Below are positions 16,809-25,917 of a stretch of DNA of 64,000 nt, piece by piece; positions within the stretch are counted from its first letter, which is position 1; every line of letters starts with the position of its first letter. The notes under the pieces are model-generated. The model saw nothing but the letters and a program-made list of their open reading frames with translations, was not told the DNA's origin and searched no databases. The stretch is from Maribacter thermophilus (GTDB lineage Bacteria > Bacteroidota > Bacteroidia > Flavobacteriales > Flavobacteriaceae). Location: the NCBI RefSeq assembly GCF_001020565.1, contig NZ_LDAS01000001.1, positions 968,402 through 1,032,401 on the forward strand. The letters run 5' to 3'. A program made the translations under genes and the position numbers.

Positions 16809-18092
16809 ATGAAACAAGTCGTTTATTTATTCAGTATTTTAACATTGATTGCGTGTAAGCAAAAAGAAGAAGCTCCAAAAGAGAGTATGGAGGAAATGGC
16901 CAAACGTATACATGAAAATGTAATAACGATTGATACCCACAACGACATTAATGTCGCCAATTTTACCGACAGTATAAATTACACCCAAAGGTTGAATACC
17001 CAGATAAATCTTCCTAAAATGAAGGAAGGCGGTTTAGATGTAACGTGGTTGATCGTTTACACAGGGCAAGATACTTTAACGGCGGAAGGTTATGCGAAAG
17101 GCAAAGAGAATGCCATGGCCAAATTTGAAGCCATACATAAACTATGTGAAGAGATCGCACCTAATGAGATAGAGTTGGCACTTACCTCCGATGATGTAAA
17201 AAGAATAAGTGCATCGGGCAAAAAGGTTGCGATGATAGGTGTTGAAAATGCCTATCCTATGGGTGAGGACTTGGCCGAATTTGAACGTTATTACAACCTA
17301 GGGGCAAGGTACATTTCATTGGCGCACAATGGCCATAGTCAGTTCAGTGATTCCAATACGGGAGAAAAAGATTCTGTTTGGCTTCACAACGGACTAAGTG
17401 AGCTAGGGAAAAAGGCAGTTGCTGAAATGAACCGACTTGGAATTATGATCGATGTTTCGCATCCATCCGAAGAAGCTATGAAACAAATGATAGCCCTATC
17501 GAAAGCTCCAATAATTGCATCTCATTCGTCGGCAAGAGCTTTATGTGATCATAGTAGAAACCTTACCGATGAGCAATTAAAACTGATGAAAGAAAATGGT
17601 GGTGTTGTGCAAACCGTGGCTTTTAGTTCTTATTTGAACACTAAAAAGCATGAAGCCCGATCAGCCTACATGAAAGAAGTTTATAAAGAGGTTGCCGATT
17701 CTTTGGGCGTAGAATGGTTTGAACGTTCTCAGTTTAAGACCCTTACAGATGCCCAAAGAAAGGCGTTTATGGAAAATTACCCCAAAATAAAGGAGATAGG
17801 CGAGCAATTGGTTGTCAATAGAACCGATGCTCCTGAACCTGTAAATGTTTCCGATTTTGTGGATCATATAGATTACATGGTCGATCTTATAGGCATAGAT
17901 CATGTGGGCATTAGTTCAGATTTTGATGGTGGCGGGGGAATTGACGGCTGGTCCGACGCTTCTGAAACCTTTAACGTTACGTTAGAATTGGTTAAGCGAG
18001 GATACTCCGAAGAAGATATCGCCAAGTTATGGGGCGGCAATCTTCTTCGGGTATTGGATGAAGTTCAGAAAGTAGCAGAAACCCTTTCATAA
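16809..18092 (+). CDS. Membrane dipeptidase-type metallopeptidase, family M19, lipoprotein
   Basis: A 427-residue protein with a lipoprotein signal ending LIAC (Cys at 17). The M19 (renal dipeptidase) metal-binding set is visible: TIDTHNDIN (His and Asp), a bridging Glu in IGVENAYPMG, DVSHPSEEAM, ASHSSARAL, and HVGISSDFDGG. These enzymes hydrolyse dipeptides, often with D-residues, in the periplasm. The gene is monocistronic and convergent with the thioesterase gene. Confidence 0.92.
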   Translation: MKQVVYLFSILTLIACKQKEEAPKESMEEMAKRIHENVITIDTHNDINVANFTDSINYTQRLNTQINLPKMKEGGLDVTWLIVYTGQDTLTAEGYAKGKENAMAKFEAIHKLCEEIAPNEIELALTSDDVKRISASGKKVAMIGVENAYPMGEDLAEFERYYNLGARYISLAHNGHSQFSDSNTGEKDSVWLHNGLSELGKKAVAEMNRLGIMIDVSHPSEEAMKQMIALSKAPIIASHSSARALCDHSRNLTDEQLKLMKENGGVVQTVAFSSYLNTKKHEARSAYMKEVYKEVADSLGVEWFERSQFKTLTDAQRKAFMENYPKIKEIGEQLVVNRTDAPEPVNVSDFVDHIDYMVDLIGIDHVGISSDFDGGGGIDGWSDASETFNVTLELVKRGYSEEDIAKLWGGNLLRVLDEVQKVAETLS

Positions 18093-18108
18093 CTTCTAAT
18101 TACAAGTT

Positions 18109-18510
18109 TTATTTGTCATTGGCAGCGGCCAAACGGTCCTTTACGAACTCAACTTTTGTTTTTCCGTGAGGGGCCGGTTTACCATCTTCCCCAAGATTTA
18201 CCATGATGATATTATCAACGGTTACAATGGTTTCATGGTTCATTTTGTTTCTTACCTCACAATTTAAGGTCAAAGAGGTTTTTCCGAATTTAACTACCTG
18301 AATACCAATTTCAACAATATCACCTTGTACCGCGGCACTCATGAAGTTGATTTCTGACATAAATTTGGTGACTATCTTACTATTCTCTAACTGAATAATA
18401 CTATATAGGGCAGCCTCTTCATCTATCCAGGCCAATACTTTTCCTCCAAACAAAGTTCCATTAGAATTTAAATCTTCAGGTTTTACCAATTTTCTTGTGT
18501 GAAATCTCAT
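18109..18510 (-). CDS. Acyl-CoA thioesterase, hot-dog fold (YciA-like)
   Basis: A 133-residue single hot-dog domain. The motif NSNGTLFGGKVLAWIDEEAAL carries the GG-x-W-D of the YciA/BACH group, with Asp as the likely catalytic residue. KFMSEINFMSAAVQGDIVEI is the usual second strand-helix block. It hydrolyses fatty acyl-CoAs in the cytoplasm. It is monocistronic, with its 3' end 16 bases from the dipeptidase stop. Confidence 0.88.
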   Translation of the reverse strand: MRFHTRKLVKPEDLNSNGTLFGGKVLAWIDEEAALYSIIQLENSKIVTKFMSEINFMSAAVQGDIVEIGIQVVKFGKTSLTLNCEVRNKMNHETIVTVDNIIMVNLGEDGKPAPHGKTKVEFVKDRLAAANDK

Positions 18511-18738
18511 AATACTAAAATTTATGGTTCAAAATTAAAACGAAAAGACCAACCCTACCCTACACAAAATGGTTTTAACATGCAGAATTGTCAACATCTA
18601 AAAACATGTAGAGGAGTAATGGACATTTGATAAATTGTAGCATTAAAAAATTCCATAATCAAAGTTTATGGCGTATGTTTTTAACCGCATTAACATTTAC
18701 ATGGTAATAATTGATAATGAGGTGTTTACAATGTGTGT

Positions 18739-19638
18739 TTAAAATAAAGAAGGTGGTGGGGCTAGAGTGTTCGGCACGGTTAAGTTGTAATGAAACCTGC
18801 GGTTTAATTTTTTTATTAGATAACTGGCCAAAAAAGGTGATTCTACCTCCATATTCTGGTGTACGAAAAAATTAATGTTCGATAGCCCATTTTCTTTCCA
18901 TACAGTTAATTTTTCGACCCAATCGTCCAATCTTTCATAATCACTTTTATGATTGGCGCCCACAAATCTTATAAAAGCTTCATTATTTGTTAACCGCATG
19001 TGCATAATATCTCTTCTGCCTGCCGTATCTACCAAAATATTGGCGATATTGTTCTCTTCCAATAAATGATATAGCTCTTCGGCAATAACAGTGTCGTTAA
19101 ACCAATCTGTATGTCTAAATTCTATGGCCAAACGATATTCTTTAGGCCAGTGCTCTACAAATTTCACTACCCTGTCCCAATCTTTAGGACTAAAATTATT
19201 ATGCATCTGTAAAAAGATGGTCCCTAGCTTATGTTCCAAATTGGAGGTGACTGCCAAGTAAGATTCCAAAACCGGATAAGCCTGATCGTTCAACCTTCTT
19301 AAATGACTCACATTTTGAACAATTTTGGGAAAGAACATAAAATTTTCTGGAGTCTTTTCTTTCCATTTTTGATAGGTCTCAATTGGGAAAATACGATAGA
19401 ACGTCGCATTCAACTCAATACAATTAAATTGTGATGAATAGTAGCCCAATTCATCTCGGGTACCTTTGGGATAAAAATTCTTAAGGTCCTGTTTGTTCCA
19501 TTTGGCGCATCCCACGTGAATCTTTAAAGGGGCATGGGAACCTATCTTATCCAGTAAGGTTTTGGTTCCCTTATGATCATTAGGTAACGAAAAGTCTATT
19601 AATTCCGGTCTTTCTACCTTTCCAAATTTCATGCTCAA
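18739..19638 (-). CDS. DUF72 family protein (YecE-like TIM barrel)
   Basis: A 299-residue protein with the DUF72 pattern: KIHVGCAKWNKQDLKNFYP at the start of the barrel, NCIELNATFYRIFP, FFPKIVQNVSH and LAIEFRHTDWF. The fold is a TIM barrel; function is not established. Either Met1 or Met3 may be the start. No operon partner is seen. It is divergent from the 136-residue hypothetical gene. Confidence 0.88.
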   Translation of the reverse strand: MSMKFGKVERPELIDFSLPNDHKGTKTLLDKIGSHAPLKIHVGCAKWNKQDLKNFYPKGTRDELGYYSSQFNCIELNATFYRIFPIETYQKWKEKTPENFMFFPKIVQNVSHLRRLNDQAYPVLESYLAVTSNLEHKLGTIFLQMHNNFSPKDWDRVVKFVEHWPKEYRLAIEFRHTDWFNDTVIAEELYHLLEENNIANILVDTAGRRDIMHMRLTNNEAFIRFVGANHKSDYERLDDWVEKLTVWKENGLSNINFFVHQNMEVESPFLASYLIKKLNRRFHYNLTVPNTLAPPPSLF

Positions 19639-19779
19639 TATTTAATAATCATATAAAAATAGACAAACTATATGATTTGTTGCCCGTGTTCATTTTTGTT
19701 TATAACACCGTTAAAAACTAATATTTTTATTTAAAAGTGAAGTGTTTATAAAGTATATCTTTATAAAAACAAGATTAAA

Positions 19780-20190
19780 ATGAACGACAGATCCCAAAAG
19801 TTGCTTCAGATTCGTCCTGAGATTTCTTCCGCAAAAATTCTTCCTAATATGAGTTCTGACGAGCGTTTTCAAAACGAGACCTTGCGGCCTATTTTAAAGT
19901 TACAGAACGATTTGTTTCTTGCCTCCTTTCAGAATTATATCGTTAAAGGAAAAAACTACTTCTATAACTTAGACATAGAAAACAGACTAAACTATATTAC
20001 GAATGCCATTCAAAAGGACATAAAATATAGAAACTCCCTAAAAGGTATCATCATAGGGCAATTTACTCTAGAGGAGTATGAATCTTATATAAAAAATTCA
20101 TCTTCCCTTAATAAAAGAATGATGAATATGGTTATTAAGAGGCTACAGGATCAAATTCAATATTTTGATCAGGCCGCCGTATTAGTCTAA
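19780..20190 (+). CDS. Conserved hypothetical protein
   Basis: A 136-residue, soluble, mostly helical protein starting MNDRSQKLLQIRPEIS. I do not recognise a domain with confidence. Similar small Bacteroidota proteins are sometimes labelled glyoxalase in databases, but no glyoxalase metal ligands are visible here. Its last nine bases overlap the 3' end of the convergent DUF2461 gene. Confidence 0.65.
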   Translation: MNDRSQKLLQIRPEISSAKILPNMSSDERFQNETLRPILKLQNDLFLASFQNYIVKGKNYFYNLDIENRLNYITNAIQKDIKYRNSLKGIIIGQFTLEEYESYIKNSSSLNKRMMNMVIKRLQDQIQYFDQAAVLV

Positions 20191-20862
20191 CAACGATTCG
20201 CCATTAAGATCGGTGGTAAGTATTTGGCTCATAAGGTCAAAATAGGGTCTAATCAGCCTAAAGGCTTCCGATATCTTCTCTGTAAAATCGGGTTCTAGGA
20301 CTTCTTTATCCGTGAATTTTTTGACAAAAATAAATTGCTTTTTTCTAATTAGGTCAATGTTAGGGTGTTCTTTATCAAATCCTTTGGGAGCTGTTTTAAG
20401 TTCTTCTCCTGCCAATGTACCCCAAACCGATCTAAATTTTTTGTCGGTCATTATTTCCCTTAGTTCAGAGGCATCTATTTCCCATTCTTTACGAATACGC
20501 AAAAGGTCTTCTTTTTCGGGGTTCCAGAAGCCTGTTGCAATAAAACTGCCTTCCGGTTGTATATGTACATAATAGCCTCCCCTTCGCTGGGCGCCAGACC
20601 GTGCATAAGAAGCGGAAAAATTATATTTATAAGGGGTTTTGTCCTTTGAAAACCGTACGTCCCTATAAATACGGAACACTTTCATTTTTTCTATATCATC
20701 ATGGGTTTCCAACTGGTCTAGAATACCTTTAAAAAATTCCTTTGACTCATTTTGGCGGGTTACAAACCGTTTTTTGTTATCAGTGAACCATTCTCTATTG
20801 TTGTTCTTTTTTAACTCATTTAAAAATTCAAGGGTTTCCTTGGTAATTATAGGATATAACAT
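20182..20862 (-). CDS. DUF2461 family protein
   Basis: About 226 residues from MLYPIITKETLEFLNEL. The family hallmark is seen: NNREWFTDNKKRF near the start, KVFRIYRDVRFSKDKTPYKYNFSASY and GGYYVHIQPEGSFIATGFW. This matches the DUF2461/TIGR02453 family, whose function is not established. The frame is open to an ATG at 20907, but the family usually begins a few residues before the TLxFLxxL helix, so I prefer 20862. Confidence 0.85.
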   Translation of the reverse strand: MLYPIITKETLEFLNELKKNNNREWFTDNKKRFVTRQNESKEFFKGILDQLETHDDIEKMKVFRIYRDVRFSKDKTPYKYNFSASYARSGAQRRGGYYVHIQPEGSFIATGFWNPEKEDLLRIRKEWEIDASELREIMTDKKFRSVWGTLAGEELKTAPKGFDKEHPNIDLIRKKQFIFVKKFTDKEVLEPDFTEKISEAFRLIRPYFDLMSQILTTDLNGESLLD

Positions 20863-20930
20863 ACGACCTAAGGGTTGTGATTTTAAGCTAAAGTTAACCA
20901 TTTGCAAGAAAGCACTTTTAAATTAATGGT

Positions 20931-20938
20931 TAATTTTG
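20931..20938 (+). promoter_or_regulatory. -7 element of cysE-cysM
   Basis: TAATTTTG matches TAnnTTTG exactly, 17 bases before the start codon. The nearest TTTG upstream (20901-20904) has a long 26-bp spacer. Confidence 0.4.
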
Positions 20939-20955
20939 AAATATAAACGAAGAGA

Positions 20956-21747
20956 ATGAACCATCAGTCTATTGTCGATAAAATCAACATTCATAAAAAA
21001 CAGCCTAATCTAAGATATCGGTTGAAGGAAGAGGTTGAAGTATTTACGAACTTATTGTTCTATACCCTGTTCGATATTGAAACTCCAGTGCAGAAAAATT
21101 TAGATAAACTAGAAGAACTATTTGATAGTTTAGTGGATCTGGCTTGTTGGCAAAGTGATAAGCCCTGTAAAAAGGTATGGGCCAATTACGTTGAAAAATT
21201 ACCCACCATATTGGAAAATTTGAATATGGATGCAGAGGCGACGGTAAATTGCGATCCGGCCTCTTTATCTATAGAAGAGGTATATATGGCCTATCCAGGA
21301 TTTTATGCGATTGCCATTTACAGGTTAGCCCATGAACTATACAAAATAGGGTTTCCACTAGTACCAAGATTAATGACGGAATATGCGCATCGCCAAACCG
21401 GGGTAGATATAAATCCAGGTGCTCGAATAGGCAATTATTTTCACATAGATCATGGTACGGGGGTGGTTATAGGGGAAACAGCCATTATAAAAGACCATGT
21501 TAAAATTTATCAGGGAGTAACATTGGGTGGCTTATATGTAGCAAAACATTTGCAACAAACTAAAAGACACCCCACAATAGAAGATAATGTAACCATTTAT
21601 GCCAATGCTACCATTTTAGGTGGTAAAACGGTTATTGGTGCCAATAGTATTATTGGAGGCAACTCTTGGTTAACAGCCTCTGTACCGCCAAACTCTACCG
21701 TATATCATTCTCCTGAAATTAAAATAAAAACACAGACAGATGTCTAA
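20956..21747 (+). CDS. cysE: Serine O-acetyltransferase
   Basis: A 263-residue enzyme that acetylates L-serine with acetyl-CoA for cysteine synthesis. A helical N-terminal half precedes a left-handed beta-helix of hexapeptide repeats (GVDINPGARIGNYFHIDHGTG, VTLGGLY, VTIYANATILGG). The His and Asp of HIDHGTG match the catalytic site. It is of the EpsC type, without the long C-terminal tail of enterobacterial CysE. It overlaps cysM by 8 bases, so the two steps are translationally coupled. Confidence 0.93.
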   Translation: MNHQSIVDKINIHKKQPNLRYRLKEEVEVFTNLLFYTLFDIETPVQKNLDKLEELFDSLVDLACWQSDKPCKKVWANYVEKLPTILENLNMDAEATVNCDPASLSIEEVYMAYPGFYAIAIYRLAHELYKIGFPLVPRLMTEYAHRQTGVDINPGARIGNYFHIDHGTGVVIGETAIIKDHVKIYQGVTLGGLYVAKHLQQTKRHPTIEDNVTIYANATILGGKTVIGANSIIGGNSWLTASVPPNSTVYHSPEIKIKTQTDV

Positions 21748-22624
21748 GAATATAATAGACCTTATAGGAAATACGCCTTTGGTAGAATCCAGAGTGCTCA
21801 ATACCAACCCGAACGTAAAATTGTTTTTTAAAATGGAAGGGCATAACCCTGGTGGTAGCGTAAAAGATCGGGCTGCGTATAATATGATCAAAAACGGACT
21901 GGCTACTGGTCGTTTTAAACCATCTGACCAATTAATAGAGGCCACTAGTGGTAATACGGGTATAGCCTTGGCTATGATCGCAGGTTTTTACAATCTAGAC
22001 ATAGAATTGGTGATGCCAGAGAATTCTACAAAAGAAAGGGTACAGACCATGAAAGCTTACGGTGCCAAGGTAACTCTTACACCTGCGGATGTGGGTATTG
22101 AAGGAGCTCGAGACTATGCAGAGAACAAAGTTAAAAACGAAGGGTTTGTAATGCTCAATCAATTTGCAAATGATGATAATTGGAAAGCGCACTACAAAAC
22201 TACGGGACCCGAGATCTGGAAAGATACCGACGGAGCCATTACCCATTTTGTTTCTGCCATGGGAACTACAGGTACCATTATGGGAACATCCACATTTTTG
22301 AAAGAAAAGAACAAAGATATTAGCATTGTGGGGGTACAACCTACCGATGATTCTAAAATACCCGGTATTCGTAAATGGCCGCAGGAGTATTTGCCAAAAA
22401 TATTCGATCCCAGTAAAGTAGATAGCGTAATGGAAGTTAGTACAGAAGAAGCAAAGGCCATGGCCAAAAGATTGGCAAAGGAAGAAGGTATTTTTTCTGG
22501 CATGAGCTCTGGCGGTGCTGCTACAGTTGCCTTAAGACTTGCCGAACAATTAGATGAAGGTGTAATTGTTTCTATTATCTGCGACCGTGGAGATCGTTAT
22601 TTGTCTTCCGATCTGTTCGATTGA
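21740..22624 (+). CDS. cysM: Cysteine synthase B (O-acetylserine sulfhydrylase)
   Basis: A 294-residue PLP enzyme converting O-acetylserine and sulfide (or thiosulfate) to cysteine. The PLP Lys is in GGSVKDRAAYNM, the substrate loop is EATSGNTGIALAM, and the phosphate loop is MGTTGTIMG. Length and the C-terminal SIICDRGDRYLSSDLFD indicate the CysM branch. It uses the O-acetylserine made by the overlapping cysE product. Confidence 0.93.
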   Translation: MSKNIIDLIGNTPLVESRVLNTNPNVKLFFKMEGHNPGGSVKDRAAYNMIKNGLATGRFKPSDQLIEATSGNTGIALAMIAGFYNLDIELVMPENSTKERVQTMKAYGAKVTLTPADVGIEGARDYAENKVKNEGFVMLNQFANDDNWKAHYKTTGPEIWKDTDGAITHFVSAMGTTGTIMGTSTFLKEKNKDISIVGVQPTDDSKIPGIRKWPQEYLPKIFDPSKVDSVMEVSTEEAKAMAKRLAKEEGIFSGMSSGGAATVALRLAEQLDEGVIVSIICDRGDRYLSSDLFD

Positions 22625-22650
22625 CAATATGTACAAAAATATATTCATAA

Positions 22651-22683
22651 AAAAGGGGAGCTATATTATAGCTCCCCTTTTTT
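22651..22683 (+). terminator. Terminator of cysE-cysM
   Basis: A 10-bp perfect stem (GGGGAGCTAT at 22655-22664 with 22668-22677), 3-base loop, flanked by A and T runs, 31 bases after the cysM stop. The A run makes it able to act on both strands. Confidence 0.88.
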
Positions 22684-22746
22684 TCTCTTGTAAAATAACT
22701 GCTCTACCCAAACTGTGATACTTATGGATATTTATAGTACACAACA

Positions 22747-23841
22747 TTATAGCCAATCTTTTCTTTTAAAGTAAATAAGCAAACCGATAGAAATAACGAT
22801 CATTACAACCCAAACAGTAATGTATCCATATTTATAGTGCAGTTCTGGCATATGTTCAAAATTCATACCGTAGATACCGGCTATAAAGGTTAACGGAATA
22901 AATATGGAGGCCATGATGGTAAGCACTTTCATTACCTCGTTCATTTTATTGCTCATATTGCTCATGTACATTTCCATGAGGCTCATGCTCATTTCCCTAT
23001 AAATTTGTAGACTTTCGTTTATTTCCAGCGAGTGGTCCAAGGCGTCCCTTAAAAAAAGTTTGGTGTCTTTGTGTATCAAATGACTTTCAGAGTCAATTAG
23101 CCTACTAACCAGTTCTTTAACAGGATAGATCCATCTTCTTACCTTCAACACTTCTTTTTTTAGCAGTTGAATATTTTGTGCCACGATCGGTTTTGGATTT
23201 AAATATACCTCGTCTTCCAAGGCTTCTATTCTATGGTTTATTTGTTCCAAAACCAAAAAATAATGATCTATGATCGCATCTAAAAGAGCAAAGAAAAGAT
23301 AATCGGCTCCCCTAGCCCTAATTCTACCCTTAGGGGAAGCTAATCTATTTCTTACCCCGTCAAAAACATCTTCTTTTACTTCTTGAAAAACCAATACGGT
23401 ATTCTCCATAAGTACAAAGGCCATATGTTCTGGTACGATCTCATCTTCAGAATTTAAATACAACATTCTAAAGACTCCAAAAATATACCCATCGTACTCG
23501 TCTATTTTAGGTCTCTGATCGGTATTTACAGCATCTTCCAATAATAAAGGGTTTAGACCAAAGCCCTTGCCCAGCCCTTCAATAAATTTTTCATCGGTGA
23601 TACCCACCACATTGATCCAAGTTGTTTTTTGGGGGGATCTATATTTTAAAACATCTTCGAGATTACTTGTTTCGTTGATTTCAATAGATTCTTCGTTATA
23701 CTCGGTAATGGTAACTACACTTTGTGTTTTTTCTTTACTGCCCAAATAACTGACCGTACCTGGAGCGGTTCCCATTTTACCTTGTACCCTAGATACTTTT
23801 TTCTTTCGTTTTGGTATGCCTACTTTCCTCCTTGCGGCCAT
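22747..23841 (-). CDS. corA: CorA magnesium/cobalt transporter
   Basis: A 364-residue protein with a large cytoplasmic N-terminal domain, a long helix and two C-terminal membrane segments. The hallmark YGMNF follows the first membrane helix (FIPLTFIAGIYGMNF), and the MPELHYKYG stretch is the periplasmic loop. The C-terminus is basic (KRKDWL). It forms a pentameric Mg2+ channel in the inner membrane. The N-terminus is Lys/Arg-rich. It lies 33 bases downstream of truA. Confidence 0.93.
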   Translation of the reverse strand: MAARRKVGIPKRKKKVSRVQGKMGTAPGTVSYLGSKEKTQSVVTITEYNEESIEINETSNLEDVLKYRSPQKTTWINVVGITDEKFIEGLGKGFGLNPLLLEDAVNTDQRPKIDEYDGYIFGVFRMLYLNSEDEIVPEHMAFVLMENTVLVFQEVKEDVFDGVRNRLASPKGRIRARGADYLFFALLDAIIDHYFLVLEQINHRIEALEDEVYLNPKPIVAQNIQLLKKEVLKVRRWIYPVKELVSRLIDSESHLIHKDTKLFLRDALDHSLEINESLQIYREMSMSLMEMYMSNMSNKMNEVMKVLTIMASIFIPLTFIAGIYGMNFEHMPELHYKYGYITVWVVMIVISIGLLIYFKRKDWL

Positions 23842-23874
23842 ATTTGCTTGTGTTTTTTTTAAAGATAAATAACC

Positions 23875-24660
23875 TTACCCAAAATTTACTTCATTTAATA
23901 ACAATCCTGATCCGGGTGCAATAGTTGTCATTTTAATATTATTATTCGGCATCAATGATGCTTTGATATCCTCTTCACTTAGATTGCCCATTCCTACTTG
24001 TAACAGGGCTCCCATAATCATACGTATTTGATATCTCATAAAACCTTGTCCCCTTACCGTTAGTGCATAGCTTGTGTCCGGAAAAAAACTGGCATAGAGC
24101 AAGGTGTTTCTGTCAATTCCGCAAAAGTCTATTGTTCTGACCACTTTTGTATTGGGGCGTAATCTGGCGGTATATGAAGAGAAATCATGGGTGCCTTCAA
24201 ATAATTTTGCCATTTTGGTCATTGATTCTATATCCAATTCATCTATAACATTGGTTAGGTATGGCGCACAAAACGGGTGGTTCTTTTCTCCATAAGAGAA
24301 TAGATAAACGTACTCTTTAGATTTACTGTGCTGAATTATATTAAAATCGGCAGTAGTCGGGGTTATTTCGGTAACCCTGATATCTTGGGGCAAATTTTTA
24401 TTAAGCAGTAACAAAAATTCGCTCAAGTCCGTAATTTCTTTTTCTTCTACAAAAAGTTCAAAAACGCCATCCAAAGCAGAAACTTTAGCATCTGTACGCC
24501 CCGCCCCCAACAATTTAAACTTGGTATCCTTAAAAACAAAATTCAAGGTTTTGATCAACATGCCCTCTATAGTCAACTGATCCGGTTGTTGTTGCCATCC
24601 ACTGTATCTAAAACCCAAATATTGAATGCGTACCAAGTAATAAAATCTAGAGCGTCTCAT
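23875..24660 (-). CDS. truA: tRNA pseudouridine synthase A-like protein
   Basis: About 261 residues from MRRSRFYYLVRIQYLG. TruA makes pseudouridine at tRNA positions 38-40. The family frame is visible: YLGFRYSGWQQQP, GAGRTDAKVSALDGVFEL with catalytic Asp, HDFSSYTA, and GQGFMRYQIRMIMGALLQVG. Two strongly conserved motifs are altered: the usual GRTDxGVHA reads GRTDAKVSA, and the usual RHQVRRMVG reads RYQIRMIMG. It may be a divergent paralogue. The frame is open to 24741, but homologues start at MRRSRFY. Confidence 0.82.
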   Translation of the reverse strand: MRRSRFYYLVRIQYLGFRYSGWQQQPDQLTIEGMLIKTLNFVFKDTKFKLLGAGRTDAKVSALDGVFELFVEEKEITDLSEFLLLLNKNLPQDIRVTEITPTTADFNIIQHSKSKEYVYLFSYGEKNHPFCAPYLTNVIDELDIESMTKMAKLFEGTHDFSSYTARLRPNTKVVRTIDFCGIDRNTLLYASFFPDTSYALTVRGQGFMRYQIRMIMGALLQVGMGNLSEEDIKASLMPNNNIKMTTIAPGSGLLLNEVNFG

Positions 24661-24777
24661 GGTAAAATCTAATATTTTCTGTAACTTATTGAAAATTAAC
24701 CGGATAAAATAAACCAATTTATCCCTCACGAAAAATAACAATTACTAATCTAAACCAAACATTAAAACCAATACATT

Positions 24778-25215
24778 ATGAACACAGAAACTAAAATAAA
24801 ACCACCTATGTGGTTTTGGATCGTAAGCATTGTAGCATTGTTATGGAACCTTATAGGGGTTGTTTCTTATTTGGGACAGGCTTTTATGACCGATGAGGAT
24901 CTTGCCCTGCTAAGCGAGGCAGAACGAGAGCTTATTGAAACACAGCCAGCATGGGTTACCGCGGCTTTTGCACTAGCAGTTTGGGGCGGAACCTTGGGAT
25001 GCATATTTCTTTTGTTGAGAAAAAAATGGGCAAAACCTGTTTTCATCATCTCTTTGATAGGCATCTTGGCCCAGTTCGGCTACTCACTTCTTTTAAGCAA
25101 CAATATGGATGTATATGGAGCCAGCGCTGTAGTTTTTCCCATTATAATAATTGTGGTAGGTGTATTGTTATTACTATTCGCAAACGCCTCTATACGTAAA
25201 CAATGGCTAACATAG
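24778..25215 (+). CDS. Conserved four-helix membrane protein
   Basis: A 145-residue protein with about four membrane segments: WFWIVSIVALLWNLIGVVSYLG, AAFALAVWGGTLGCIFLLL, FIISLIGILAQFGYSLLL and a last one near 118-138. The acidic loop EDLALLSEAERELIE lies between the first two. Bacteroidota homologues are sometimes labelled sugar transporter without support. It is probably read alone and divergent from truA. Confidence 0.7.
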   Translation: MNTETKIKPPMWFWIVSIVALLWNLIGVVSYLGQAFMTDEDLALLSEAERELIETQPAWVTAAFALAVWGGTLGCIFLLLRKKWAKPVFIISLIGILAQFGYSLLLSNNMDVYGASAVVFPIIIIVVGVLLLLFANASIRKQWLT

Positions 25216-25361
25216 AAAGCCCACAAATAGAGGACTTTAGATAAACAAAATATTAATTTTATAGATAGAGTTGGTCTTTTATCGAATTTTTGGAACAAAA
25301 AAAAACTATACGCATTTTTAGTCTTATTTTTTGACTCTAAAAGAACCCGAAACCAAACATT

Positions 25362-25844
25362 ATGAAATTTATTAAAGGCATTTTTCCATGGAAACGAACC
25401 CTGATAACGTCTCTATTAGTTATACTATTATTGAGCGTTTTTAATTTCTATGGCCTTTACACCAATAAGTTTTATTTTTTTAAAATAAGCAACTATATAT
25501 TTCCCTTACTTGCTTTAGGTCATCTACTGTTTTTGTATGTTATGTGGTTTAAGATCAAGGAAGATGAATTGAGTGATCCTCCTATGCGAAATCTAGAATA
25601 TATACTTTATTTTATAAGTTTGGTTTATATATATAAACTTATAGAGACGTTAACTACCTTATTTTCTTACGGCCAGTACGACAATCATCTTATTCCTGCA
25701 TCATTTTTACCCATGGGTATATTTATAGTCCTTTTATATGTATTACTATTATTGCTCACTTTTTTAACTTTTAGCTATAGAAGGGAAATTGTGGGGACCT
25801 ATACTTTTGATGAAATGAACCAGCATGTAGACAATTGGAATTAA
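25362..25844 (+). CDS. Hypothetical four-helix membrane protein
   Basis: A 160-residue protein with about four membrane segments at 12-32, 42-62, 78-98 and 114-136. The C-terminus, TYTFDEMNQHVDNWN, is soluble. I recognise no family. It lies 147 bases after the previous membrane-protein gene on the same strand and ends just before a bidirectional terminator. Confidence 0.6.
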   Translation: MKFIKGIFPWKRTLITSLLVILLLSVFNFYGLYTNKFYFFKISNYIFPLLALGHLLFLYVMWFKIKEDELSDPPMRNLEYILYFISLVYIYKLIETLTTLFSYGQYDNHLIPASFLPMGIFIVLLYVLLLLLTFLTFSYRREIVGTYTFDEMNQHVDNWN

Positions 25845-25866
25845 TAAAAGAGCATTCTTAACAATA

Positions 25867-25898
25867 AAAAGGCCTCCCTTTAAAAGGGAGGCTTTTTT
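25867..25898. terminator. Bidirectional terminator
   Basis: A 9-bp stem (25872-25880 with 25884-25892, loop TAA), flanked by A and T runs. It separates convergent genes ending at 25844 and 25918. Confidence 0.88.
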
Positions 25899-25917
25899 GT
25901 TTATTATTATGATGAAT

